Shown: piece by piece, positions 1 to 7,991 of the stretch | Layout: every line of letters begins with the position of its first letter | Numbering within the stretch: the stretch's first letter is position 1 | Source: Crocinitomicaceae bacterium | GTDB lineage: Bacteria > Bacteroidota > Bacteroidia > Flavobacteriales_D > Sanyastnellaceae | DNA: 17,690 nucleotides | Assembly: GCA_020848015.1 (NCBI GenBank) | Contig: JADLBA010000279.1 | Span: 1 to 17,690 of the forward strand | Reading direction: 5' to 3' | Translations under genes and position numbers: made by a program | Notes under the pieces: model-generated | The model's database searches: none | What the model was told of the DNA's origin: nothing | What the model saw: the letters and a program-made list of their open reading frames with translations, nothing else

Positions 1-1
1 A

Positions 2-895
2 ATACTTTCAAAATCGTATGGCACGATAACCTGCGACAATTGTAGCAATGGTGACCTGAATTGGTATGCCGATGATGTAATCTTCAGCACCGACGACCAG
101 CATTCAATTTCTTCATGGAATGGAACAACCTACGAGAATGGTCTGTTCCGAGTAACTGAAACCAACCAGTGGTCTTGCACAACTAGCTCAGCCTCGACTT
201 TAGTGTATCAACCTTATTTTTCACAAAATATCGAAACAGGGTGCGCTCCTTTGGAAGTGCTTTATGAGAACTTGACTGATCCGGTAGAGGGTATTCATTG
301 CACACTGACGATCAACGATGTGGAAGAACCTTTTGATTCCCCATTCCTTCATACATTTAATGATCCGGGAATTTACACTTCGATCCTCTTTGCACAAGTG
401 GGAGAAGAGTTGTTCTCTTACAGTCAGGAGACACATATACTCACCGCAGTAATCCCAGAACTTTCTATCGAAACAGATGGCACTTTAGTATGTACTAATT
501 GTGAAGGAAATGGTACTGTGAACTGGTACTACAATGGAGAATTGATTGCGACGAATGTATATGAGATAGATATTGAGACCCCTGGACAATTTGAAGTAGA
601 ATTGACCAGCACCGGAGGTTGTAGCGGATCTTCCATTCTGAATGGTATCGAAGAAATATCCAACGGATATATTATTCTTTATCCAAACCCGGCTACTGAA
701 ACTATACAGATACGCTCATCGGGAGTCACCGATAACTATGAAATTTATGACTCTTCGGGAAGACTCGTGGGTAAAAATTCTCCCCGTGCTTCTGGATTTG
801 CTGTTGACATCTCCTTTTTGGACAATGGTTTTTACACAATGATTTTGGAAAACGCAGGTGAAATCAGGTCAATGCGGTTCATGGTAATGCGTTAA
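2..895 (+). CDS. T9SS-secreted protein with repeated CxNC/WY modules (5' partial)
   Basis: The frame is open from the window edge, so the N-terminus is missing; a GTG at 203 is internal, not a start. The visible 297 residues show a module with C-D-N-C (residues 11-14) followed by NWYADD, then a PKD/Ig-like stretch beginning GCAPLEVLYENLTD (about 70-150), then a second module with C-T-N-C (164-167) followed by NWYYNGELIAT. The last ~73 residues are a T9SS type A sorting domain: LYPNPATETIQI, YEIYDSSGRLV, and LDNGFYTMIL. Such C-terminal domains direct export through the type IX secretion system and attachment to the cell surface. The same module order and a closely similar C-terminus occur in the next gene, so the two are paralogs. 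The function is not recognised; an adhesin or surface structural role would be inference. Confidence 0.85.
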   Translation: MLSKSYGTITCDNCSNGDLNWYADDVIFSTDDQHSISSWNGTTYENGLFRVTETNQWSCTTSSASTLVYQPYFSQNIETGCAPLEVLYENLTDPVEGIHCTLTINDVEEPFDSPFLHTFNDPGIYTSILFAQVGEELFSYSQETHILTAVIPELSIETDGTLVCTNCEGNGTVNWYYNGELIATNVYEIDIETPGQFEVELTSTGGCSGSSILNGIEEISNGYIILYPNPATETIQIRSSGVTDNYEIYDSSGRLVGKNSPRASGFAVDISFLDNGFYTMILENAGEIRSMRFMVMR

Positions 896-977
896 TAACA
901 AATTTCCGCCCGCCGCGAAACGGATTTTCAATGAATTAATATTACCGCTGCAAATCAAATCATTAAAAAGTATCAAA

Positions 978-1769
978 ATGAAAAAAACTTTTACCACCCT
1001 GTTTGCATTCTGCGGCATTCTTTGCGGACTGCAATCTTTTGGTCAAACGGCTAACATGGAAACATCTGCTACCGATGTTTGTCCGGGAGTCAATTTAACA
1101 CTTACTAACCTTACCGATTTCTCAGGCGGGGGCATCTGCTCGATTACCAGTATGCCGGATAACACAACCATTACAGGATGTCAGGCATCTTATACTTGGT
1201 CTTGGAATACTCCTGGCTCCTACACAATAGCCTATACTTTCACTCCGACAGGAGGTGCAACGACAGTCTGGACCTCTCCCATTATTACAGTTCACAACCC
1301 TGCGGTTACTCCTGTATTGGTTGCTGATATTCCAAGTAATACGGTCAATTGTACTAACTGTGTTCTTTCCGGCAACGTCATTTTCTGGTACATTGACGGC
1401 GAGTTGGTAGCAACAGACCAAACCTCTTATCCAGAGGTACAGTTTGGAGTTCCTTATACCGTTCACATTACAACTAGCCTTGGCGGTTGTGAAGCTGAAA
1501 GCTCTGCGACTTTTACAGGTATCGAAGATATCAGCGCAGTTCCTGTTCGCCTTTTCCCCAATCCTGCGAGCCAGCAGATCAGGATTATTTCACCTGAAAT
1601 TTCAACTTGGTACGAAATTCGCGATGCGGTCGGACGTATTATTGAAACTGGCCCAACCAGGACAAGTGAGTTCACTTTAGATGTTTCTGCATTCGAAAAC
1701 GGTGTTTATACACTGAACCTGAAGAACGATGGAAAGGTGCAATCTTCCCGTTTCTTAGTGATACACTAA
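978..1769 (+). CDS. T9SS-secreted protein, paralog of the preceding gene
   Basis: A 263-residue protein starting MKKTFTTLFAFCGILCGLQS, a typical signal peptide probably cleaved after FGQ (about residue 23). Residues ~33-105 form a PKD/Ig-like region (DVCPGVNLTLTNLTDF, then WSWNTPGSYTIAYTF). Residues 125-147 carry the C-T-N-C plus FWYIDGELVAT module also found twice in the upstream protein. Residues ~188-263 are a T9SS type A sorting domain (RLFPNPASQQIRI, YEIRDAVGRII, FENGVYTLNL, SSRFLVIH). It lies 82 bp downstream of its paralog on the same strand, consistent with tandem duplication and possible co-transcription. The ATG at 978 directly precedes the signal peptide. No catalytic motif is seen and the role is unknown. 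Confidence 0.87.
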   Translation: MKKTFTTLFAFCGILCGLQSFGQTANMETSATDVCPGVNLTLTNLTDFSGGGICSITSMPDNTTITGCQASYTWSWNTPGSYTIAYTFTPTGGATTVWTSPIITVHNPAVTPVLVADIPSNTVNCTNCVLSGNVIFWYIDGELVATDQTSYPEVQFGVPYTVHITTSLGGCEAESSATFTGIEDISAVPVRLFPNPASQQIRIISPEISTWYEIRDAVGRIIETGPTRTSEFTLDVSAFENGVYTLNLKNDGKVQSSRFLVIH

Positions 1770-1868
1770 ACAGAAGAAAAGGAAAAGTCCTTAATAACTA
1801 GTTAATATGCCGGGCTGTTTCAGTAATTGCAACATATTTGTGTAAACAGTAAAAAAGAAAGATAGAAT

Positions 1869-2276
1869 ATGAAAAAACTGAATGCATTCATTCTGGCACT
1901 CCCGTTAATGTTTTTTAGCACAGCCGCGTTTGCTCAAACAGAAGTTCCAAAGTCTGTCGGTGCCGCAATGTTAACCATAGATCATACAGAACATGATTTC
2001 GGTAAGATCGCCAAAGGTTCAGACGGCAACTGCACTTTTGTAGTTTCTAACACAGGCGACCAGCCGCTGATTATTTCCAATTGTCAAGGATCTTGTGGTT
2101 GTACAACACCCAAATGTGATACTGCCCCGATTTTGCCTGGAGATAAAAGTGAAATTACTGTCCACTATGATACTATGAGAATGGGCCCATTTACTAAGAG
2201 TGTAACCATTAACTGGAACAGTCCCGATGGAGCTCCTTCTGTTGTATCAATAAAAGGCGAGGTTATAGAACAATAA
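1869..2276 (+). CDS. secreted DUF1573 domain protein (copy 1)
   Basis: 135 residues with a signal peptide (MKKLNAFILALPLMFFSTAA, cleavage near AFAQ). The mature part is essentially one DUF1573 domain, an Ig-like ASPM/SPD2/Hydin-type fold common in secreted Bacteroidota proteins. Seen here are HDFGKIAKG, CTFVVSNTGDQPLIIS, SCGCTTP, ILPGDKSEITVHYDT and a final VVSIKGEV strand. Cysteines at 55, 72, 76, 78 and 83 are all conserved in the next gene. The biochemical function of this family is not established. A near-consensus -7 element (CATATTTG, 1833-1840) lies about 28 nt before the ATG. A neighbouring paralog lies 103 bp downstream. Confidence 0.88.
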   Translation: MKKLNAFILALPLMFFSTAAFAQTEVPKSVGAAMLTIDHTEHDFGKIAKGSDGNCTFVVSNTGDQPLIISNCQGSCGCTTPKCDTAPILPGDKSEITVHYDTMRMGPFTKSVTINWNSPDGAPSVVSIKGEVIEQ

Positions 2277-2379
2277 CAGAGGAACCCCGAACACAAAAAC
2301 ATAAGAGTTATTTGCGTTTTGGCCTTGATTTTGATCCAGCTCGCAACGACATGAAATTTCAAAAAAAACACTAATAGTT

Positions 2380-2832
2380 ATGAAAAAACTTATCCTTTCA
2401 CTAGCGGTTTCTGTAGGATTTCTTACAGCCGCTTATGCACAATCACAAGTAGTAACCGGACCGGCAATTACCGTTGATAAAGAGGTGCACGATTATGGAA
2501 CTATTCCATTTGGAGGCAATGGAACCTGTGAGTTCAAGGTAACCAACTCAGGTACTGAACCACTGATCCTTCAGAAATGTAAAGGATCGTGCGGATGCAC
2601 AGTACCCACCTGTGAGCCTAACCCCATCATGCCTGGCGAATCATCTGTAATTACCGTTAAGTATGATACCAAGCGCGCGGGTGCAATCAACAAATCGGTG
2701 ACAATCACTTCCAATGCCACCAACGAGCCGAGCAAAGTTGTACGCATAAAAGGAACGGTTGCTCCCGATCCAAATGCCCCCGCTCCCGGTAGTGCTCCCG
2801 TAAAAGAACCGACAGGTCCTGCGAATAACTAA
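2380..2832 (+). CDS. secreted DUF1573 domain protein (copy 2)
   Basis: 150 residues; signal peptide MKKLILSLAVSVGFLTAAYA followed by a single DUF1573 domain (HDYGTIPFGGNGTCEF, NSGTEPLILQKC, SCGCTVPTC, IMPGESSVITVKYDT, VVRIKGTV). It aligns along its whole length with the preceding gene, including five cysteines (50, 67, 71, 73, 78), so the two arose by tandem duplication. It differs by a proline- and alanine-rich tail of about 22 residues (PDPNAPAPGSAP and onward) that the first copy lacks. A strong intrinsic terminator follows 36 bp after the stop and closes the plus-strand group. The specific role is unknown. Confidence 0.88.
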   Translation: MKKLILSLAVSVGFLTAAYAQSQVVTGPAITVDKEVHDYGTIPFGGNGTCEFKVTNSGTEPLILQKCKGSCGCTVPTCEPNPIMPGESSVITVKYDTKRAGAINKSVTITSNATNEPSKVVRIKGTVAPDPNAPAPGSAPVKEPTGPANN

Positions 2833-2868
2833 GGATTAATTCTCCGGAATAAACCGGATTTTGAGATA

Positions 2869-2903
2869 AAACTCCGCTATAATTTCATAGCGGAGTTTTT
2901 TTT
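2869..2903 (+). terminator. intrinsic terminator after the DUF1573 pair
   Basis: A perfect 12-bp stem (AAACTCCGCTAT, 2869-2880, with its complement at 2887-2898), a 6-nt loop AATTTC, and a run of eight T at 2896-2903. This is a textbook rho-independent terminator on the plus strand, 36 bp after the stop of the second DUF1573 gene. Confidence 0.92.
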
Positions 2904-3445
2904 ATTTGACAAAAATTGCTTTTGTATGGCACACAATAGAATTTCGACTTCAGTAATTCCGTTAGTCAACCGTTGAATATTCAGGAATTAGAAAAAGGTG
3001 ACCCCGACAAAAATTTGAATATAATCGGTCATTCACCCTCATTGCTATATTGCAATTCAGTTCTGTTGTAGAGTTTATCAGTACTCTGTTCTATAGATAA
3101 AAAATATAATCAATTTCACAACTGCTTGTCATTCGGAAAAATTATTATCATAGAACTCAAACTAATCGGCAGCAGCATTATTCCTCGTAGAAAGGTGTAA
3201 AACTTCTCTCATCCAGGAGATTGATGAGACAAGGTATTTTCCATTATAGAATTAACCCGAATTATGTATAAGCGTATTTGCGGCACATAAAAGCACTATT
3301 AGATTAATCTGCCTAATCAATTCGAATTTCTTCCGTAGTGAAAGTTGGCACAATAGTTCCCTCAAAGTACGTGTGAATATTCAGTTCCATTTTGAATATT
3401 TGAACTATACTCGAAACAGGTTTTGTCTATCCATGTATAATGAAA
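2904..3445. other. intergenic stretch without a recognisable gene
   Basis: About 540 bp, AT-rich, between two terminators. I read all frames and found no family I can name. The only protein-like piece is a 25-codon ATG frame on the minus strand (3313-3390, reading MELNIHTYFEGTIVP and ending EEIRID), without a clear promoter. A segment at about 3251-3266 (TTAACCCGAATTATG) resembles ends I associate loosely with Bacteroidota transposons, but no partner end was found. The sequence may be decayed DNA. Confidence 0.5.
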
Positions 3446-3471
3446 AGGGTCTCACAAATTTGTGAGACCCT
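3446..3471 (-). terminator. palindromic terminator after the hydrolase gene
   Basis: A perfect 26-bp palindrome (AGGGTCTCACAAA followed by its exact complement) that can fold into a GC-based stem. Read on the minus strand it lies 24 bp after the stop of the hydrolase-fold gene and is followed by TTTTCATT, a short T run. It most likely ends transcription of the receptor-hydrolase pair. A protein-binding dyad is a less likely alternative. Confidence 0.65.
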
Positions 3472-3495
3472 CCTTCAATAGTAAAAAATTTGTAT

Positions 3496-5046
3496 TTATT
3501 CAAGAATGAGGCGCCGGACACCTGTACCATTTTCGGAAAATACCATCACATTGTAAACACCCACAGACAATCTATCTGCTGGCACACTAAAGAGTTCGCT
3601 ATTGATATTGTTTTTTGATAAAACAACTTTTCCAAGCAAATCAGTAACAGTGATACACTGGATACTCTCGAGAGAACGAATCGTGAACTGATCTTTTGCT
3701 GGGTTTGGATAAACGTTGAACGCCACCTCCTCATTCTCAGAAATACCGACGAAGCAAGGGCTTCCAGGAAGATTCAACACACAAGCCATTCGAGGTGCAG
3801 CATAAAATTGGATCGAGTCAATATATGCTTTGGCTTTCATTTCAGACATATCGGGATTGGTTGCAAGGCCATTAGTGTTGTTCGGATTGTCTGGAGCCCA
3901 CCACTGCCAAGGCGATGAATCAGCTTCGAAACCGGTGGGGCGAACAAATGGGAAGAGGCCATACAAGCCATCGTTATGAAGATTCGCGGCAGAAGTAAAC
4001 GATGCTCCGGGGCCATAAGATTCTGCAAGTTCAAACACTTCGTTATTGTCAAACGCGGCTAAGGCCTCTTGTACATCATAGCTTCCGCTCACTTCTACTA
4101 CAGGAAGGTTGAGAACTGGGACAATCACAGTTCCGGTCGTGTATGGAGCAAAAGGATCGGTCGGAACCTGGAATGAAATAATGGGGCAGTCATTGTCATC
4201 AATCCACGACAAATCACCACACGCACCACCGAGGTTTATTGCAAGATTGAAGTCAGAAGAATAGCCGGGGTGATTGATATAACAAAGCGTATCATCATCG
4301 TTCGGATTATTAATATCAACCGGATTAACCCCGACAGATGTTCCGTAAATATTTCCATGAACTGACTCGATAACCATTGGAATTGGAACAAAATTTCCAG
4401 ACCCGGGAGGTACTTCCACCTGCTTAGTAAACTTGGGCAGAACGATGTCAGAATAAGAGTCAATTGTTCCGCTGGACAATGCTATGTAACCGCCGGTACC
4501 TTCACCGAAAACAACAATTTTTGTTGGATCAATTTTGTATGGATTTCCGCCAATATCGGCAGATTTCCTAAAGAACCTTACCGCAGTCCGCGAGTCTTGC
4601 ACGCCTCGATAAGCAGCGTTAATAAGAGTTTCCACACGTGTCGGCTGATCATCCGCATACGGATTCCATCCGAGGCGGTAATCGCATGATGCAACCACAT
4701 ATCCCATCCTTGCAAAACGTCTTGCGAACTCCACAAGAGTTGAGTCAGCTCTGGTTCCGGTTGGTGACTGATTCTGCGGGAAAGGAAGTGCATTCCCTGT
4801 ATGGAAACAAAGGATCAGCGGACGTGCTGTTTCAATGTCTCCGGTGGGTTCATACAAATCTAACTTGAGCTCTTCGGGGATTGCCTCATTATAAACAGAG
4901 TAATAAAGAATAGAAGCATTTACCCCATAAGTTATATCGCTTGTCACCGTCACCTCATCAAAAACTTCTTCAAGGTAACGCTGCGCGTAAGAGTTTACAC
5001 AAAAGAAGGTACTAAGCAGTACCATTAGAGTAGAGATTTTTTTCAT
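3496..5046 (-). CDS. T9SS-secreted alpha/beta hydrolase-fold protein, nucleophile Ser replaced by Gly
   Basis: 516 residues. Signal peptide MKKISTLMVLLSTFFCVNSYAQ; carboxylesterase-like core at about 50-365; T9SS type A sorting domain at about 440-516 (FNVYPNPAKDQFTIRS, DLLGKVVLS, LSVGVYNVMVFSENG). Core landmarks are LKLDLYEPTG (60-69), RPLILCFHTGN (75-85, oxyanion-hole region), CDYRLGWNP (121-129), GVQDSRTAVRFFRK (148-161) and VVFGEGTGGYIAL (178-190). The last is the nucleophile elbow, normally GxSxG, but here residue 183 is Gly. Candidate acid and base are D297 (in VPTDPFAPY) and H357. The protein should be exported across the outer membrane and probably surface-attached. Its gene lies 36 nt downstream of a TonB-dependent receptor on the same strand, so they are likely co-transcribed. 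Catalysis is uncertain; it could be a binding protein or use a neighbouring residue. Confidence 0.85.
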   Translation of the reverse strand: MKKISTLMVLLSTFFCVNSYAQRYLEEVFDEVTVTSDITYGVNASILYYSVYNEAIPEELKLDLYEPTGDIETARPLILCFHTGNALPFPQNQSPTGTRADSTLVEFARRFARMGYVVASCDYRLGWNPYADDQPTRVETLINAAYRGVQDSRTAVRFFRKSADIGGNPYKIDPTKIVVFGEGTGGYIALSSGTIDSYSDIVLPKFTKQVEVPPGSGNFVPIPMVIESVHGNIYGTSVGVNPVDINNPNDDDTLCYINHPGYSSDFNLAINLGGACGDLSWIDDNDCPIISFQVPTDPFAPYTTGTVIVPVLNLPVVEVSGSYDVQEALAAFDNNEVFELAESYGPGASFTSAANLHNDGLYGLFPFVRPTGFEADSSPWQWWAPDNPNNTNGLATNPDMSEMKAKAYIDSIQFYAAPRMACVLNLPGSPCFVGISENEEVAFNVYPNPAKDQFTIRSLESIQCITVTDLLGKVVLSKNNINSELFSVPADRLSVGVYNVMVFSENGTGVRRLILE

Positions 5047-5082
5047 TGTGCGTTGGTTATTAAAGGTTAATTTACGGTACTA

Positions 5083-7908
5083 TTATTTTGCATTAAACTC
5101 GTAGTGGATACTAAAGTAAGCCATCCTTCCTATCCTTGGCCCTCCATAGGTTTGAAATTGTTTATTATTAGCGATATTCGAGCACCCCAGCTTAAAATTA
5201 GTATGGGCTTTAAAAATAGAATAATTTACTTGGACATCAATAAGGTCATAGGTTGGGACAAAGCCGGTAAACTGGGGTGAGCCTTCGAATAAAAACCCTT
5301 TGATCCACTTATAATTAATGCTGTAGCCCCAAGAGTTACCATTTGATTTTTTCATCCAGTCGCGTGCCGAAATTCCCACGTTGAACTTATGCTCCGGTGT
5401 ATTAAAAGCAGGTATGATCGGGTCATCTGGATCCGTTTTCACAATTCTGTTCCATGAATAATTTCCGTTGATGGTATGTTGGCGATAGATGTAGTAGTTC
5501 AGTCCGATATTGGCTCCCTGCGTTCTGACAATATTCTTCGAATTGGCAGAATAACGAAAAACCTGCATATCGAGCGGAAGGTTGGTTTGTGAATCAAATG
5601 TAGCATCAATACCAATGTTGTAACCAATAAAATAGCGATAGGCGCTGATATAATACCCTCCGTCAATATAAATCTTATCGCTTATTGTTCCCCTGTATCC
5701 GACCTCAAAGGTTTTTACCTGTTCGGGGCGAATAGGATCAATATCAAAATATATGAGGCTATCCGTATTGAGAGTTCTGCGGTAAGAGCTGAAACTTTCT
5801 AATGTGATCAGTTTCTGTGCACCATCGAGATTCCCGCTCAGGATAGCGGGGCCAACGTTCAGATAGAGATATTGATCCGTCAGGGTTGGATTGCGAAGTG
5901 CTGAAGAAAAGGAAGCTCTCAGGTAGTGATTCTTTTTCGGCTGAAATATCAGAGAAGCAGCAGGGCTGAAGACCGGATCAAAGTTTACATTTTTATCCAT
6001 ACGGATAGTTCCGTTCACAATGAGTTTGTCTTCGATAAATTTTCTACTGGTACCAAAATACACTCCTACTTCATAGTTGGTAATTACCGTAGTCGTATCA
6101 TAAAAAATAGTACCGTCAGAGTTCGGTTTGTAAAGCCGTGCATTTGCTCCAACACGGTATTGAATAAAAAATCTGTCCTCCATCTGATATTCACCGTGAA
6201 TATGATACAGTGCTGAGCGGTCATAAAAGCGCGTTCCTCCCGATCCCTGATTGTTCTTTAGTCCGGTAATGCGGTTAAATGCCTCTGCGAATTTTTCAGA
6301 TCCCGGTTCAAAATAGCCGTCCGGTTTAATACTAGCGATGCCGGCATTCCCGTTATTGGCCCATTGTTCTACAATGCTATGCCAATACATCAGTGAATCA
6401 TGGTAGGTTGTTTTCCATTGTTCAAGAGTCTGGTAATTATAGGGGAGATAATATTCCTCAATTGGATCTAATGGTGTCCAGTCGGGATTTAGCTGCAACT
6501 GAGGATATCCGAGATTATTAATTCTGCCATTGATACTATCTTGCCAGTATTTTACATAAGCTTTTGCCCAAGTCTCATTTGGTCTGGCCTCACCCAGCAT
6601 TTTCAAGGCCGTAAAATAGGGGTCATAGCTTTTTCCCGCATTTTCGTTAGTAGCATAAACCCTGATGAAATACTTGTCCTTCTTTTTTAACTCAATCCTG
6701 TTTTGGAAAAAAAATATATCACGGAGGCTGAAACGATTATCCCCTTGGTAAACGGTAGTTCCGGTTCCCACATTTGAAGCAATGATCAACTCAGGTGACT
6801 CAAACTCCATTTCAGGCTTCAGTCGAAAGTGCACAGCCACATTCGCTTTGAGGTTTCGGGTGTTGTAGTTGACGAGATCGCGTTCCCTGTATCCAGTTCT
6901 GAAAAATGTTCCTACACCTTTATAGTTCCATGGTGCAGTGGTAGAAAAATTATTTGCGGGAAAAAATTCATCCCCATAAATATTCACAGCATCAAAGCGT
7001 CCTGGATTATTTTTATCATAACCGCTGTTGTACACCGGCTCATAATTTTCAGCTTCCCAGTCTCTTGCCTGCAAGTAATAGACATTAAATTTATAGGCAA
7101 TGTTGTCGTGCCCTTCCTTGTTGGTAAACTTCTGCGCCCATCTCACAACGGGTTCTACAAGATTTCTTTCCCCCACGCGGAGTTGAGCGGATAATCCTGT
7201 AAATACAAACGGATTCTTCGTCTCCATACTAATTACACCATTGAAAGCACCTGGGCCATAAAAAGCACTGCTCGCACCTTGAATGATGTCCACACTTTTT
7301 ACGTCAAGATCGGGAGCTCCCAAAAAATTTCCGAGAGAAAAATTCAAACCGGGAGACTGGTTATCCACTCCATCTATCAGTTGAAGAGTCCTGACGGGCG
7401 AAGTAGAATTGAATCCTCGCGTATTGATAATCCGGAAACCGAGACTGGCAGTTGTGAGGTCAACACCTTTAAGCGAACCCAGTGCTTCGTAAAAATTTCC
7501 AGATGGGGCTTGCTTGATTGCGATGAGGTCCATACTTTCAACTGTCAATGGTGCCTGCTTTTGTTTTTCGGAAATGCGTTCTTCCACCACTTCAACTTCT
7601 TTCAGCACTTTTGTATTCTCTGAAAGTTTTATTGTAATCCGCTGATTGACTTGCTCTATCTGCAATTCCCTTTCTATATATCCAATATAGCGGACTACGA
7701 GAACTACGGGAAGTCCGGACACCTTTAATGTAAACTCTCCCTCAAAATCAGTAATAGCACCATTAGTAGTGCCTTTCTCCCCTACAGAAACAGAAAACAG
7801 TGGTTCGCCGGTATTGTCGTCCACTACTTTTCCCCGAATGGTTTGCGACCAGCCGTTCAAAACAAATACTACACCGGACAGAATCAAAAGCGCCCTAGCA
7901 ATAGCCAT
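5083..7908 (-). CDS. TonB-dependent receptor with carboxypeptidase-like regulatory domain
   Basis: 941 residues, typical length for an outer-membrane TonB-dependent transporter. The N-terminus is a signal peptide (MAIARALLILSGVVFVLNGW, cleavage near SQ). Residues ~24-97 are a CarboxypepD_reg-like beta-sandwich (IRGKVVDDNTGEPLFSVSV, GAITDFEGEFTL, VVRYIGY). Residues ~112-232 are the plug domain (APSGNFYEALGSLKGVD, INTRGFN, LQLIDGVDNQS, VDIIQGASSAFYGPGAFNGV). The rest is the beta-barrel, rich in aromatic strand motifs and ending YFSIHYEFNAK. It imports a ligand across the outer membrane using TonB energy; the substrate cannot be told from sequence. No SusD-like lipoprotein accompanies it, so it is not a classic SusCD pair. 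The downstream secreted hydrolase-fold protein may supply or bind its ligand. The ATG at 7908 is chosen because it immediately precedes the signal peptide. Confidence 0.92.
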   Translation of the reverse strand: MAIARALLILSGVVFVLNGWSQTIRGKVVDDNTGEPLFSVSVGEKGTTNGAITDFEGEFTLKVSGLPVVLVVRYIGYIERELQIEQVNQRITIKLSENTKVLKEVEVVEERISEKQKQAPLTVESMDLIAIKQAPSGNFYEALGSLKGVDLTTASLGFRIINTRGFNSTSPVRTLQLIDGVDNQSPGLNFSLGNFLGAPDLDVKSVDIIQGASSAFYGPGAFNGVISMETKNPFVFTGLSAQLRVGERNLVEPVVRWAQKFTNKEGHDNIAYKFNVYYLQARDWEAENYEPVYNSGYDKNNPGRFDAVNIYGDEFFPANNFSTTAPWNYKGVGTFFRTGYRERDLVNYNTRNLKANVAVHFRLKPEMEFESPELIIASNVGTGTTVYQGDNRFSLRDIFFFQNRIELKKKDKYFIRVYATNENAGKSYDPYFTALKMLGEARPNETWAKAYVKYWQDSINGRINNLGYPQLQLNPDWTPLDPIEEYYLPYNYQTLEQWKTTYHDSLMYWHSIVEQWANNGNAGIASIKPDGYFEPGSEKFAEAFNRITGLKNNQGSGGTRFYDRSALYHIHGEYQMEDRFFIQYRVGANARLYKPNSDGTIFYDTTTVITNYEVGVYFGTSRKFIEDKLIVNGTIRMDKNVNFDPVFSPAASLIFQPKKNHYLRASFSSALRNPTLTDQYLYLNVGPAILSGNLDGAQKLITLESFSSYRRTLNTDSLIYFDIDPIRPEQVKTFEVGYRGTISDKIYIDGGYYISAYRYFIGYNIGIDATFDSQTNLPLDMQVFRYSANSKNIVRTQGANIGLNYYIYRQHTINGNYSWNRIVKTDPDDPIIPAFNTPEHKFNVGISARDWMKKSNGNSWGYSINYKWIKGFLFEGSPQFTGFVPTYDLIDVQVNYSIFKAHTNFKLGCSNIANNKQFQTYGGPRIGRMAYFSIHYEFNAK

Positions 7909-7991
7909 AGAAAGTACCAGGTTTTGCGGGGAAAAGTATAAAAAGGGTCAAAGCATATTTCTGCCTGATTTACAGAGTTTTCAAAAACTTA

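Noticed and set aside
203..205. GTG start for the first T9SS gene
   Set aside because: The frame stays open to the window edge and contains another copy of the CxNC-WY module upstream, so the gene begins outside the window.
3251..3266. TTAACCCGAATTATG as a possible transposon end
   Set aside because: No second end, target duplication or transposase fragment could be read nearby.
7976..7989. AGTTTT/AAAACT hairpin after the E1 gene as a terminator
   Set aside because: The stem is all A-T apart from one pair and no T run follows on the minus strand.
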